Below are positions 34,525 to 43,815 of a DNA stretch of 59,456 bases, piece by piece (position 1 is the stretch's first letter; each line of letters starts with the position of its first letter). The notes beneath the pieces were generated by a model. The model searched no databases and was not told where the DNA came from. It saw only the letters and a list, made by a program, of their open reading frames with translations. This DNA comes from Bacillus methanolicus (lineage in GTDB: Bacteria > Bacillota > Bacilli > Bacillales > Cytobacillaceae). The DNA is taken from assembly GCF_008764295.1 (NCBI RefSeq), contig NZ_VTQX01000020.1:1-59456 (forward strand), read 5' to 3'. Position numbers and translations under genes: made by a program.

Positions 34525-35802
34525 TTATTTTCCCACTCCATGATCTAGCACAACTTCATCTGGATTAGGTACTCGTGTAAGAATAATAGCTCCGATGATA
34601 AATAAAACGATTAAACTAAACACACCGTAGCTTGTATTACCCGTAATTTGTGCCGTTACCCCCAAGAGAACAGGACCGGCTATCGCTGCAAACTTTCCAA
34701 AAATACTGTAAAATCCAAAGAATTCATTTGATGATTCCTTCGGCACTAGTTTTGCAAAATAGGAACGACTTAATGATTGAATTCCTCCTTGCGCTGTCCC
34801 AACCAGCATCGCTAAAATCCAAAAGTCTAATGCTGAATCTAAGAAGAAAGCATAGCAGCAAATGAAGATATAAATAAAGATACCAACCATAATCATTTTT
34901 TTATCTCCATATTTTGTACCAAACTTCCCAAAAATGACCGTAAATGGCGCTGCCACAACTTGAGTGATGAATAAAACGATAAGAAGTGTCGAAGAACTAA
35001 TTCCTACATCAGAACCATATGCAGTCGACATTTTTATTATAGTAGAAACTCCATCAATATAGAAGAAATAAGCCAGTAAAAATAAGAATAACGGACGGTA
35101 CATTTTTATATTTTTAATTGTCTTATATAGCTTTTTAAAGCTCGCCCTAACTGGGTTAGGAACTCTTTCAACATAGTATTTTTGCTCCACATTTTTCAAC
35201 ATCGGAATGGTAAAAGTTCCCCACCATAATGCCGTGATCACAAAAGCTATTTGACTAGCTACTGTTACTGATAGAGGAATAATACTTTCCTGTGCAAGAA
35301 TAATAATTGCAATTGAAATAATAAATGGAATCGTGCTGCCGATATAACCGATAGCATAGCCATGAGCTGAAACTTTATTCATTCTCTCTTCCGATGTAAC
35401 ATCAACGAGAAATGCATCATAAAAGACATTAGCACCGGCAAAACCTACCGATGTGAGCACAAAAAACACTAATAAAATAAGCCATTGATCTGAAGGAACT
35501 ACAGCTAAAAGCAAGGTAAAAACCACCCCAAGGGCAGTAAAGAAGACAAAGAAACGCTTCTTAAATCCTTTGAAATCAGCAATTGTTCCTAAAATTGGTG
35601 CTAAAATTGAAACGATCAATGTTGCTATTGAATTGGCATAGCCCCAATATGCGGTCGAGGTTGCGCCCGAAATTCCTGCCTCAGTGGCAACTGATTTAAA
35701 ATATAATGGCATAATCGCTGTCACAATCACAATTGTATAAGCAGAATTGGCCCAATCATAGAGGGCCCAGCTTTTCTCTGGAGTACTGTATTTTTTTCCC
35801 AC
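34525..35802 (-). CDS. MFS transporter of the Atg22/UMF1 family (YxiO-like)
   Basis: A 425-aa membrane protein with about 12 hydrophobic segments. The N-terminal KSWALYDWANSAY and the following helix are the Atg22/UMF1 signature; fungal Atg22 exports amino acids from the vacuole, and bacterial members such as B. subtilis YxiO are uncharacterised. GTIADFKGFKKRF is the motif-A-like loop. The start is GTG after AGAGGGGG, and the preceding gene's stop codon ends one base before it, so the pair is translationally coupled with the phosphodiesterase. Confidence 0.85.
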   Translation of the reverse strand: MGKKYSTPEKSWALYDWANSAYTIVIVTAIMPLYFKSVATEAGISGATSTAYWGYANSIATLIVSILAPILGTIADFKGFKKRFFVFFTALGVVFTLLLAVVPSDQWLILLVFFVLTSVGFAGANVFYDAFLVDVTSEERMNKVSAHGYAIGYIGSTIPFIISIAIIILAQESIIPLSVTVASQIAFVITALWWGTFTIPMLKNVEQKYYVERVPNPVRASFKKLYKTIKNIKMYRPLFLFLLAYFFYIDGVSTIIKMSTAYGSDVGISSSTLLIVLFITQVVAAPFTVIFGKFGTKYGDKKMIMVGIFIYIFICCYAFFLDSALDFWILAMLVGTAQGGIQSLSRSYFAKLVPKESSNEFFGFYSIFGKFAAIAGPVLLGVTAQITGNTSYGVFSLIVLFIIGAIILTRVPNPDEVVLDHGVGK

Positions 35803-35803
35803 A

Positions 35804-37120
35804 TTAATCCCCCTCTAATAACTCTGAAATCACTTGTCCATCTATCTTGCCCAAATCTACCCCAATCAACTTAGCTAATGTTGGCCCAATATCAATAAGT
35901 CTAGCAAATGGCACTTCAGCATTTGTTCGAACCCCTTTGCCAGATGCAAGAAAAAATGTCTTATATTCTTGTTTATTGGGGGAGTATCCATGCGAAGCTA
36001 ACATATATTTATCATTTTCTCCTCGATTATGTAAATTGACGATGTTTATATACTCACCAAAATGGTCTTCAATAAAATAATATCCAAGCTTCGCTTCCAA
36101 CATGAAGCAGCATTCAGGGTCTGCCCCTAATGCTGACGCTTCATCTTTCGTCAGCACCATTTCAATACCGTGCTCTTGCTCTTGCATTAAATCATGAAGG
36201 AGCTTTTTTAGCTTATTCTGTGTTTCACTATCATTTTTATCTTTAACATAAATATATGCTGAACCATCACATCCTTTACAGTATGCTTTCCAATCAGTCA
36301 CTTTCCCTTTTCCATTAACAGTCATTAATCCATTGTTGCGCAAAGCGACATTTATCTTAACGGCTTTGTTTTCATCCAGTGCGGCATGATCTCCCAGTAC
36401 GACAATGGTCGTTTCTGCAAGATCACCATTTTCTTCTATAGCATCAAGAATGGTCCCTAGTCGATCATCGTGGCGGTGAAGCGCTTCAACTGCTTCTTCT
36501 GAATAAACCCCGTAAGAATGTCTCATCGCATCAAGATCGGTAAAATGAATGAGCATTAAATTTGGTCGTTTCGTTCGGAGCGTATGGACAGCTGATTCTA
36601 ATACAAAATCATCCAGCTCAGGTTGGTGCAAACCATTGCGGATATGCCCAAAAAGCTTATTTAATTCCCACTGATAGAGCGGGCTTCCATTCATTAACGA
36701 GACAATGATTTGATGTTGCCATCTACGGTTGGCAAAAATTTCTGGCAAATTATAATCGATTGATTTCGCTTTTCCAGTAACCGGCCACAACAATGCAGCA
36801 GTCGTCAAATTGGCTTTATGGGCCTCATCATACAAGGTTGTCCCCTTTATGTTCCTTCTGTACCAATTCCAATCAGGAGAACGATTTCCAGGCTGTAATA
36901 AAGTATTATTAATAATGCCATGATGTTTTGGTAGCCTTCCGGTAACAATGGTAGTATGACATGGATATGTCAATGATGGATAGATCGTCTCCACTTCACG
37001 AATAAATGAGCCAGTCTTAAAAATTCTTTTAAAATTTGGAAGTTTTTTTATAATTGGATAATCTTTCGCTGACAAACAATCCAGTGAAATGACCAATAAT
37101 CGATTGGTTAATGCTGCCAT
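35804..37120 (-). CDS. Alkaline-phosphatase-superfamily nucleotide pyrophosphatase/phosphodiesterase
   Basis: A 438-aa two-metal phosphodiesterase of the NPP/type I phosphodiesterase family, acting on nucleotide, phospholipid or sugar phosphodiesters. Metal and nucleophile residues are readable: Asp in LVISLDCL (about residue 14), nucleophile Thr in YPSLTYPCHTTIVTG (about 50), DLDAMRHSYG, LGDHAALDE, and the C-terminal SHGYSP histidine. No signal peptide or membrane segment is evident, so it is probably cytosolic. The ATG follows GGGGAG. It is upstream of, and translationally coupled with, a UMF1-type transporter. Substrate unknown. Confidence 0.87.
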   Translation of the reverse strand: MAALTNRLLVISLDCLSAKDYPIIKKLPNFKRIFKTGSFIREVETIYPSLTYPCHTTIVTGRLPKHHGIINNTLLQPGNRSPDWNWYRRNIKGTTLYDEAHKANLTTAALLWPVTGKAKSIDYNLPEIFANRRWQHQIIVSLMNGSPLYQWELNKLFGHIRNGLHQPELDDFVLESAVHTLRTKRPNLMLIHFTDLDAMRHSYGVYSEEAVEALHRHDDRLGTILDAIEENGDLAETTIVVLGDHAALDENKAVKINVALRNNGLMTVNGKGKVTDWKAYCKGCDGSAYIYVKDKNDSETQNKLKKLLHDLMQEQEHGIEMVLTKDEASALGADPECCFMLEAKLGYYFIEDHFGEYINIVNLHNRGENDKYMLASHGYSPNKQEYKTFFLASGKGVRTNAEVPFARLIDIGPTLAKLIGVDLGKIDGQVISELLEGD

Positions 37121-37340
37121 CCTTGACTCCCCTTACATTTCCTGATAAAGGAAATGAATGATCTTTATTTCCATTGTACTACTATCATTTATGATTAAGA
37201 TAGCTACTATTGTAAATTTATTTCAAATTTTCTTTTCTATTCACTTCTAACTCAGTAATTTCAAAAAGTCAGCATTTTTTCAAGAAACATCATTAAAGAT
37301 TTGAATAGGATAGGTGTATGAATACGCCGGGGGTGAGAAA

Positions 37341-37769
37341 ATGGCAGTTGTAAAAGCAACGAATGCAGATATTGATTTGCTAGCAAGACTGCTTAGAGCA
37401 GAAGCTGAAGGAGAAGGTCTTGATGGAATGTTAATGGTTGGCAATGTTGGGATAAATCGCATAAGAGGAAATTGTTCAGACTTTGAAGGAATCCGAACTA
37501 TTTCTGAAATGATCTACCAACCACATGCTTTTGAAGCGACACAGAAAGGATACTTTTACCAACCTGCAAGAGAAGTCGAGAGAAAATTAGCACGGCGAGC
37601 AATCGCTGGAGAACGCGTGTGGCCATCGAAATTTAGTTTATGGTACTTTAGACCTTCGGGAGACTGTCCACCTCAATGGTACAACCAACCACTTGCTGGC
37701 AGATTTAAGCTCCACTGTTTCTATGAGCCAACAGCAGAAGAATGTGAAAACATTTATAACACATTTTAA
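37341..37769 (+). CDS. cwlJ: Spore-cortex lytic enzyme CwlJ
   Basis: A 142-aa hydrolase, the same length as B. subtilis CwlJ, that degrades cortex peptidoglycan during germination. Family landmarks follow in order: LLARLLRAEAEGEG (with the catalytic-type Glu), GNVGINRIRGNCSDF, IYQPHAFEATQKGYFYQPA, FSLWYFRPSGDCPPQWYNQP, and the terminal CENIYNTF. It has no signal peptide, as in CwlJ, which is coat-assembled with GerQ. The start is ATG 37341 after GGGGGTGAG; the frame extends to 37314 without a ribosome binding site. Expected to be sporulation-controlled; no clear SigE/SigK promoter was confirmed. gerQ is not adjacent. Confidence 0.95.
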   Translation: MAVVKATNADIDLLARLLRAEAEGEGLDGMLMVGNVGINRIRGNCSDFEGIRTISEMIYQPHAFEATQKGYFYQPAREVERKLARRAIAGERVWPSKFSLWYFRPSGDCPPQWYNQPLAGRFKLHCFYEPTAEECENIYNTF

Positions 37770-37828
37770 AAAATAACTAAAATCGACTGAAATCACAATT
37801 AGGACAATTCTAGCAAAATGAACACTTC

Positions 37829-37863
37829 CAAAAAAAGAGTCAGCTTATACTCACTGACTCTTT
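37829..37863. terminator. Bidirectional terminator between cwlJ and the aminotransferase
   Basis: AAAGAGTCAG (37834-37843) pairs with CTGACTCTTT (37854-37863), with T-rich tails on both strands. Confidence 0.88.
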
Positions 37864-37868
37864 CTTCA

Positions 37869-39053
37869 TTAAACAGTTACTTGTCTTGTCAATACAGAAA
37901 CTAAGCGATCCATTCCGAGTTTAATGTTATCCGGCGTAGAATGACTGAAATTTAATCGGAAGGTATTTAACTTAGGCTCATTCACATAAAATGGAGTACC
38001 AGGAACATATGCGACGCCATTTTTAACCGCTTCTCCGAGAAGACTCGTAGCATCAAGCTCTTCATCGCCTTCGATCCACATGAACATACCGCCCTTTGGT
38101 TCCTTCCATTTAAACAATCCCCGATCAAGCTTATTTAAATAGTCTCGCATAATCGTCATCCGAACATAGTATTCTTTTCGCAACGTTTCAATATGTCTTT
38201 GCAAGTCGAAATCTCGCATAATATAATAAAGGGCCTGTTGATCAATGGAGCTCGAATGCAGATCAGTCATTTGTTTAGCCTGAGACATCATCGCTATCAC
38301 TTCATCTGGACCTGTTACCCAACCAGTTCTTAACCCTGGAACAACTGTTTTGGAAAATGTACTTGTATACAGTATATGGCTTCCTTTTTCATCAAAAGAG
38401 GCGATTGGCTCAAAAGTATCATTGGTAAAATTTAATTCTCCATAAGGATCATCTTCCAATGTTAAAACATGATATTGGTAACATAATTCGACTAATTTTT
38501 GTCGTCTTTCAGCACTCCAAATCTTTGCCTCCGGATTCGAAAAAGTCGGGACAACATAAACAAATTTCGGCTGATAAACGCGCATTTTTTCTTCTAAATC
38601 ATGCGGGTCCATTCCGTTTTCGTCTCCCTTTACGGCAATAACTTTTGCTCCATAGGAGCGGAAAACTTGCAATGCCGCTAAGTAGGTCGGATCCTCCGTT
38701 AGGACTACATCGCCTTCTGCTAGCATGATTCTAGAAAATAAATCTATTACCTGCTGGGAACCCGTTGTTAACAAAGTTTTCTCAACTGTTGACGTAATTC
38801 CTTTATTTGTCATCACAGTTTGTAAAACTTCCCTCAGCGGAGTAAATCCCTCTGTTAAACCGTATTGCAATGATGAGCGTCCAGAAGCAAACACTTTTTC
38901 ATATGCACTTTGCACTGCTTCAATCGGGAAGAAATCATCAGAAGGCAGTCCTCCTGCAAAAGATATAACATTTCCTTGTTGGATGACACTTAAAATATCT
39001 CGCACAGCAGAAGATTTAAAGTGCTTTGTTTGCTCTGAGAATGAATAATCCAT
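37869..39053 (-). CDS. PLP aminotransferase, LysN/MocR-like branch
   Basis: A 394-aa fold-type-I aminotransferase. VISFAGGLPSDDFFP at the N-terminus is typical of the 2-aminoadipate/LysN group. PLP is bound by TFSKTVVPGLRTGWV (Lys about residue 234), with TGSQQVIDL and EDDPYGEL (PLP-contacting Asp/Tyr) upstream. The substrate-carboxylate Arg lies in FRLNFSHSTP. It resembles GntR-linked MocR aminotransferases but has no DNA-binding domain. Substrate (aminoadipate, aromatic or branched amino acid) unknown. The ATG follows GGAAGGG. It is monocistronic. Confidence 0.88.
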   Translation of the reverse strand: MDYSFSEQTKHFKSSAVRDILSVIQQGNVISFAGGLPSDDFFPIEAVQSAYEKVFASGRSSLQYGLTEGFTPLREVLQTVMTNKGITSTVEKTLLTTGSQQVIDLFSRIMLAEGDVVLTEDPTYLAALQVFRSYGAKVIAVKGDENGMDPHDLEEKMRVYQPKFVYVVPTFSNPEAKIWSAERRQKLVELCYQYHVLTLEDDPYGELNFTNDTFEPIASFDEKGSHILYTSTFSKTVVPGLRTGWVTGPDEVIAMMSQAKQMTDLHSSSIDQQALYYIMRDFDLQRHIETLRKEYYVRMTIMRDYLNKLDRGLFKWKEPKGGMFMWIEGDEELDATSLLGEAVKNGVAYVPGTPFYVNEPKLNTFRLNFSHSTPDNIKLGMDRLVSVLTRQVTV

Positions 39054-39266
39054 TTGGGTCCCTTCCTTTTTTAAATATCGTCTAAAAAATCAATTTGACG
39101 AGTCGATTTCGCTTTTGCCAATGATGTGAAATCGCTACTCTTTTTGATAATTGTTTAAATTATCTGTATGTTAAAATATTTTCTCTTATCATATACCTAC
39201 AGTTTCCTTGTTTCAAGAGTTTTTTTCCATTCAGCGCCAAAATGATTGAGAAATGTTCGAGGGCCT

Positions 39267-39297
39267 CAAAAAAAGAAACACGGTATAACCGTGCTTC
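39267..39297 (-). terminator. Terminator of the MMPL gene
   Basis: GAAACACGG (39275-39283) pairs with CCGTGCTTC (39289-39297). The minus-strand tail is TTTTTTTGAGG. Confidence 0.88.
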
Positions 39298-39304
39298 AAA
39301 ATGA

Positions 39305-42300
39305 TTAAACTCTTTTAAATGGCCACCAGTTTGCCTCACCAAAGTTTTTGACCATGACAGGAATAAAGAGTGGCAGTACAACGAAAGCATACAAAAATAA
39401 CCCGACAATGGTAATGGATGCAATTTGTAATAAGGACAACATACCAGAAGGAATCATTGCCGCAAAAGTACCTCCTAAAATAACTGCCGCTGAAATAATG
39501 ACCGTTCCCATCTTTTTCATAGCCATAAACATTGCTTGAGCGATTATTAGCTCTTTATATTCATTGAAGCGATCCATGAGAAAGATACTATAGTCTACAC
39601 CTAGAGCAACAAGAATGACAAAGGCAAAAAACGGGACGGCCCAACTTATGCCTGCATAGCCTAAAATATTAACAAATAGTACTTCATTAACCGCCATCGA
39701 AGTAAAGTATGTAAGAATGAGCGAACCAATGATGTAAAGAGGCATGATTAATGAACGGAAAAGAAAGACTAATATAATGGCAATCCCAATCAACATATAT
39801 ACTACTGTTCTAGAGTAATCCTTTCCAGACATCGTGCTTAAATCAGCGTTAGTGCTAGTAATACCCCCTACGGCCACAATCGCATTCTCTAATTTCGTTC
39901 CTTTCGTAGCACGTTCAACCGCTTCCTTCATTTCATCAACTTGAGCGATCGCTAGATTAGAGTATGGACTTGCATCAAAAATGACATCCATTGTCATTAT
40001 TTTACGATCTTTAGACATATATGTGTCTAGCACTTGAATGAAATCGTCACTTTCTAACACTTCAGGTGGCAAATATAAACCGCTCGTTTCTCCAGCCTCT
40101 GATAAACCAGAAAGATAGTTTTGTGCTGAACCTAAACCTTCATATACTTGATTTAAACCATCTGCGCTTTGTTCAAGTCCATCTGTAAGTAATGATAGCT
40201 GTCCATTAATATCATCAAATCCAGCAAGGAGCTGTTTTTGCCCCTCATTAACGTTGTCTAAGCCGCTAGTTAACTTCGGTACATTGCTGACAATCAAGTC
40301 TTGACCATCCGCCAACGCAGTCAACCCTCTTCTTTGGGCTTCAATCCCATCAATTAACTGCTGGAGCCCTGTACCTAATTCGTTCTTTCCTGTTTTTAGA
40401 GCTAAATCGAAACCTTTGTTTGCCTTCGCCATTCCTTCATTGAGCCCTGATAACCCATCAATTAATGGAGCGATAGAATCTAACAAGCCTTGCTGTTGAT
40501 TAGGAACGCCATGAAAATACCCATTCATTGTTCCTTTTAATACTTGATATTGCTGATCTGAAGCAAGTTCTTCATAATGATTGTCCAAATGATTAAACAG
40601 TGTAGCTGTTGTATCTGCTAATCTGCCCATTGCTGCAGCAACCTGCTGATATCCTGATGTTAACTGCGCAAGATTGCTACCTATAACCTGATAATTTTCC
40701 AGAAGCTCACTTCTATACTGATCTAGCAATAGCTCTGCTCCTGATTTTGCTTGTTCTAATCCTTGTATAATTTCTGTTGAACCAGCAGACCCCTGACGAA
40801 TACCTTTTTCAATTTTAGCTAAATTTATTTCAATTTCTGTTAAACCATGCTGTAGCTGACCAGTGCCAGAAACTAAATCATTAATCCCATTCGCCGCCTC
40901 AGTAAGCTCTGGTTCAGAATTAGTTAATTCTTTGCTCGCCTCCTGCAAACCAGTGCTAATTTTCAATATCCCCTCTTTTCCAGCGTCAAGCCCTTCTTCT
41001 AAAGCCTCCGCTTGTTTTGCAACAAGAAAATCTTCGATCGGTGCACCTGTAGGCATTGTAACAGAACGTACCGTTTTTACCATTTCTATTTTTTCTAATT
41101 CCTTCGTGATATGGTCGGCAAGTGTAATGTACTCCACAGAATTCATCGCTTCATCATTTTTGAGCACAATTGTCGTGGGCATAGCTTCACCAGGGCTAAA
41201 GCTAGCTGCTATTACATCAAACGCTTGAATCGAGCCAACATTCCCACTTATTTCTTCCATAGAATCGAAGGATAGCTCGCCATCATAAGAAAGCAAAAAT
41301 GGGACGCAAATGATTGCTACCACAAGCAATGATACGAATGGTCTTCCCAATGAAAACTTTCCTGCTAACATCCACAGTTTACTATCGCTATGTTCAGCGC
41401 TATTTTTTGATGGCCAAAAGAGCCTTCCTCCAAGCGCTGCCATGAAAAACGGAACTAACGTAAAGAGAGCGAGCAGTAAAATGGCAACACCTACAGCAAC
41501 AGCCGCTGCCGATTGATAAAGAATAAATTGGGAAAATCCAATTGCAGCAAATCCAATCATGACAGCAATACCACTAAATAAAACGGTTCTTCCAGCATTG
41601 CGGTACGTTTCAACAATAGCAGCAGCTACCGTCTCTCTTTGAGATAGCTCTTCCTTAAATCGACTTAATAGTAAAATACAGTAGTCCGTTCCAATTCCAA
41701 AAAGTATTGCAACTAAAAAAATTTGTGTATAGGTAGAAATGGGAAAATTCAATTGATCAACTAGAAACGATACGATCGATTGCGATGTTAAATAAGTAAA
41801 ACCAACCGTGATCAATGGAATCAATGGAGCTATAAAAGATTTAAAGACTAAGAGAAGTACAACTAAAATAAAGACAACAGTAATCCCTTCTGTCTTTTTT
41901 AATCCTTCTTGGGAACTGTTAACCAAATCTTCATTTATAAGCCATTCACTTGTGAAATAATGATCTACTTCTATATCGTCCAACGTTCGATATAAAGCTT
42001 CCTTAACTTCACCTTGTTCTCGCTCTTCCCATTTTAGGCTAATGGAAGCAAGGATTGCTTTCCCATCTTCTGAAACAAGTTGATCCTGAAGAAGCGATTC
42101 ATTAAAATGCGTTAAGATCTTAGTAATCCCAAGTTCTTCTTTCTTTTCTTCTAGAAGTTGTATTGCTCGCTCTGCTTCTTCTATATTTGCATTCGTCAAT
42201 TTTTCTTCATTATGAAATACCAAGGCAACTGTTGTTTCTTTCTGTCCACCTTCTTGATCTTGAGCTTCCTGCAAAATCCTTCCAGATAAGGATGATGAGT

Positions 42301-42433
42301 ATTCATCCGGCACTTTAAGTTGCCCCTTTTCACGTACTAGTTCCCCCATGTTCGGAGCAATAAAAAATAAACCAACAGCTACTATAATCCACAAGGTCAA
42401 GACTATCCATTTATTTTTAATAATAAAATTCAT
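39305..42433 (-). CDS. MMPL/RND-family membrane exporter (YdgH-like)
   Basis: A 1042-aa membrane protein of the MMPL (actinobacterial-type RND) family. Two MMPL modules are visible, each with an N-terminal helix, an extracytoplasmic part and helices 2-6 (IFLVAILFGIGTDYCILLLSRF in module 1, VALGVDYSIFLMDRF in module 2, both with the conserved GxDYxIF motif). Between them a long hydrophilic region (about residues 480-810) has repeated LxxGLxxA-type heptads, predicted coiled coil. The partner gene is a MarR regulator; the pair corresponds to B. subtilis YdgJ/YdgH. The ATG follows TAGGGGATAGG. Exported compound unknown. Confidence 0.88.
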   Translation of the reverse strand: MNFIIKNKWIVLTLWIIVAVGLFFIAPNMGELVREKGQLKVPDEYSSSLSGRILQEAQDQEGGQKETTVALVFHNEEKLTNANIEEAERAIQLLEEKKEELGITKILTHFNESLLQDQLVSEDGKAILASISLKWEEREQGEVKEALYRTLDDIEVDHYFTSEWLINEDLVNSSQEGLKKTEGITVVFILVVLLLVFKSFIAPLIPLITVGFTYLTSQSIVSFLVDQLNFPISTYTQIFLVAILFGIGTDYCILLLSRFKEELSQRETVAAAIVETYRNAGRTVLFSGIAVMIGFAAIGFSQFILYQSAAAVAVGVAILLLALFTLVPFFMAALGGRLFWPSKNSAEHSDSKLWMLAGKFSLGRPFVSLLVVAIICVPFLLSYDGELSFDSMEEISGNVGSIQAFDVIAASFSPGEAMPTTIVLKNDEAMNSVEYITLADHITKELEKIEMVKTVRSVTMPTGAPIEDFLVAKQAEALEEGLDAGKEGILKISTGLQEASKELTNSEPELTEAANGINDLVSGTGQLQHGLTEIEINLAKIEKGIRQGSAGSTEIIQGLEQAKSGAELLLDQYRSELLENYQVIGSNLAQLTSGYQQVAAAMGRLADTTATLFNHLDNHYEELASDQQYQVLKGTMNGYFHGVPNQQQGLLDSIAPLIDGLSGLNEGMAKANKGFDLALKTGKNELGTGLQQLIDGIEAQRRGLTALADGQDLIVSNVPKLTSGLDNVNEGQKQLLAGFDDINGQLSLLTDGLEQSADGLNQVYEGLGSAQNYLSGLSEAGETSGLYLPPEVLESDDFIQVLDTYMSKDRKIMTMDVIFDASPYSNLAIAQVDEMKEAVERATKGTKLENAIVAVGGITSTNADLSTMSGKDYSRTVVYMLIGIAIILVFLFRSLIMPLYIIGSLILTYFTSMAVNEVLFVNILGYAGISWAVPFFAFVILVALGVDYSIFLMDRFNEYKELIIAQAMFMAMKKMGTVIISAAVILGGTFAAMIPSGMLSLLQIASITIVGLFLYAFVVLPLFIPVMVKNFGEANWWPFKRV

Positions 42434-42476
42434 TTTCCTATCCCCTAATCACCAATTTATACAGGCAGATAAAACT

Positions 42477-42929
42477 CTATTTTTTATTCTTTTGTTCAAC
42501 TAAAGCATGGTTTAACTTCTCATATGTCTCAATAAATTGTTCGATTTCAGATGGTTCAAACTGGGAAATTAATTCTTCTACTAATTGCTGAATCCTTTTG
42601 TCGATCCTCCAAAATAACTCCTCACCTTTTTCCGTTAATGTTAAATAGACAACTCGGCGGTCTTTTTCATCTCGAGTTCTTTGAATAAATCCTTTTTCCC
42701 ACAGTCTGTTAATTATTGCTGTAATGGCACTTTTCTTCACTTCAAACTCTTCTGCAAGAGCAGTTGAAGTACACGAGCCAACGCGATTTATGTATCTAAT
42801 TATGTAGAGTTGATCATGGGTCAATTTGCTACCTAACTGTTCTGTAATTAATGCTTCCGCCTTCTTTGTTACTGAAAAAGATACATCCACATAACGATTT
42901 ACTAATTGCTGAATATTATCATTTGACAT
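42477..42929 (-). CDS. MarR-family regulator (YdgJ-like)
   Basis: A 150-aa dimeric repressor. The winged HTH spans about residues 40-105: STALAEEFEVKKSAITAIINRL is the recognition segment and DEKDRRVVYLTLTEKG the wing with the conserved DxRRxxL/T motif. The ATG at 42929 follows GGAGGATGCC; the frame from 42956 lacks an SD. First gene of the operon with the MMPL exporter 43 bases downstream. A palindrome lies just upstream. Confidence 0.88.
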   Translation of the reverse strand: MSNDNIQQLVNRYVDVSFSVTKKAEALITEQLGSKLTHDQLYIIRYINRVGSCTSTALAEEFEVKKSAITAIINRLWEKGFIQRTRDEKDRRVVYLTLTEKGEELFWRIDKRIQQLVEELISQFEPSEIEQFIETYEKLNHALVEQKNKK

Positions 42930-42949
42930 ATGTGGCATCCTCCAATTAA

Positions 42950-42962
42950 TTAACATGTTTAA
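42950..42962 (-). promoter_or_regulatory. MarR-type operator candidate
   Basis: TTAACATGTTTAA, a near palindrome around ACATGT, downstream of the -10 (42978-42983) of the promoter below. Autoregulation is inferred. Confidence 0.4.
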
Positions 42963-42977
42963 CTATTCAACAATTTA

Positions 42978-43006
42978 ACTATAAGTATCCTTTTTTTTGC
43001 TGTCAA
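42978..43006 (-). promoter_or_regulatory. Predicted sigma-A promoter of the marR-mmpL operon
   Basis: Minus strand TTGACA (43001-43006), 17-base spacer, TATAGT (42978-42983). Confidence 0.75.
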
Positions 43007-43029
43007 GATCAGAATGAAGCGAAATAAAG

Positions 43030-43064
43030 AAAAAAACCAACTCTCATCAATTTGAAAGAGTTGG
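43030..43064 (-). terminator. Terminator of aroK-pssA
   Basis: CCAACTCT (43037-43044) pairs with AGAGTTGG (43057-43064); the minus-strand tail is TTTTTTTC. Confidence 0.9.
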
Positions 43065-43071
43065 CTTGTCA

Positions 43072-43815
43072 TTATTCGATTTCTTTTTTATTATGCCTGC
43101 CTTTCACAAAGCGATAGGCTAAATATGTGACATATAATGGAGCGGCAATATAAATTAAATACGGGAAGTTTCCATAGGTGCCTTTATATATAACATAGAG
43201 GAGACAGCCTAAAAATATCGTCACGATGGTTCCGTATTTTGGAAGAGGCACTTCTTTCAAACTCGGAATTCGAATTCTGCTCACCATCAAAAAGCATAGC
43301 GCTGTATACACAACGGTCGTAATTATGTCAGGAAGTCTACCCCCAAATAATGTAAGGAGAGCAAGAATTCCACCGGCCGCGGTAATAGGGACACCGATAA
43401 AATAATTGAGAGTGGATTTATCCGTACTTATATTAAAACGGGCCAAACGGTATGCACCAAACAATGGAAATAGTCCTGCAATCAGTAAGCCAATTAACTC
43501 AAATTGATAAAAATATGTATAATACACTAAAAACGATGGCGCTACACCAAAAGAAACAATATCTGCTAACGAATCTAATTCTTTTCCTAAAATGCTATCA
43601 GCTTTTAACATTCTCGCAAGGCGACCATCCATGCTATCCAGCATCATCCCAATTAAAATAAGAATCGCTGCATTTTTATACTCCCCATATGAGGCAAAAC
43701 CAATTGACAAGAAACCGCAATATAAATTCCCGAGTGTAAACATGTTAGGAATCGCTTTAACAAGTCTTATTCTCAATGAGGTGATCACTCCTTTAACATT
43801 ATTCATTTGGCTCAT
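43072..43815 (-). CDS. pssA: CDP-diacylglycerol--serine O-phosphatidyltransferase
   Basis: Makes phosphatidylserine from CDP-diacylglycerol and serine at the membrane. A 247-aa frame with several hydrophobic helices and the CDP-alcohol phosphotransferase motif DSMDGRLARMLKADSILGKE followed by LDSLADIVSFG, which holds the conserved D-G-A-R-G-D-D residues. The ATG at 43815 overlaps aroK by 17 bases. A better SD (AAAGGAG) precedes a TTG at 43776, which would give 234 aa; the true start is uncertain. It is longer than B. subtilis PssA (177 aa). Confidence 0.87.
   Translation of the reverse strand: MSQMNNVKGVITSLRIRLVKAIPNMFTLGNLYCGFLSIGFASYGEYKNAAILILIGMMLDSMDGRLARMLKADSILGKELDSLADIVSFGVAPSFLVYYTYFYQFELIGLLIAGLFPLFGAYRLARFNISTDKSTLNYFIGVPITAAGGILALLTLFGGRLPDIITTVVYTALCFLMVSRIRIPSLKEVPLPKYGTIVTIFLGCLLYVIYKGTYGNFPYLIYIAAPLYVTYLAYRFVKGRHNKKEIE

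Noticed and set aside
39160..39423. Minus-strand frame overlapping the MMPL end
   Set aside because: It overlaps the MMPL terminator and the gene's own 3' end in another frame.
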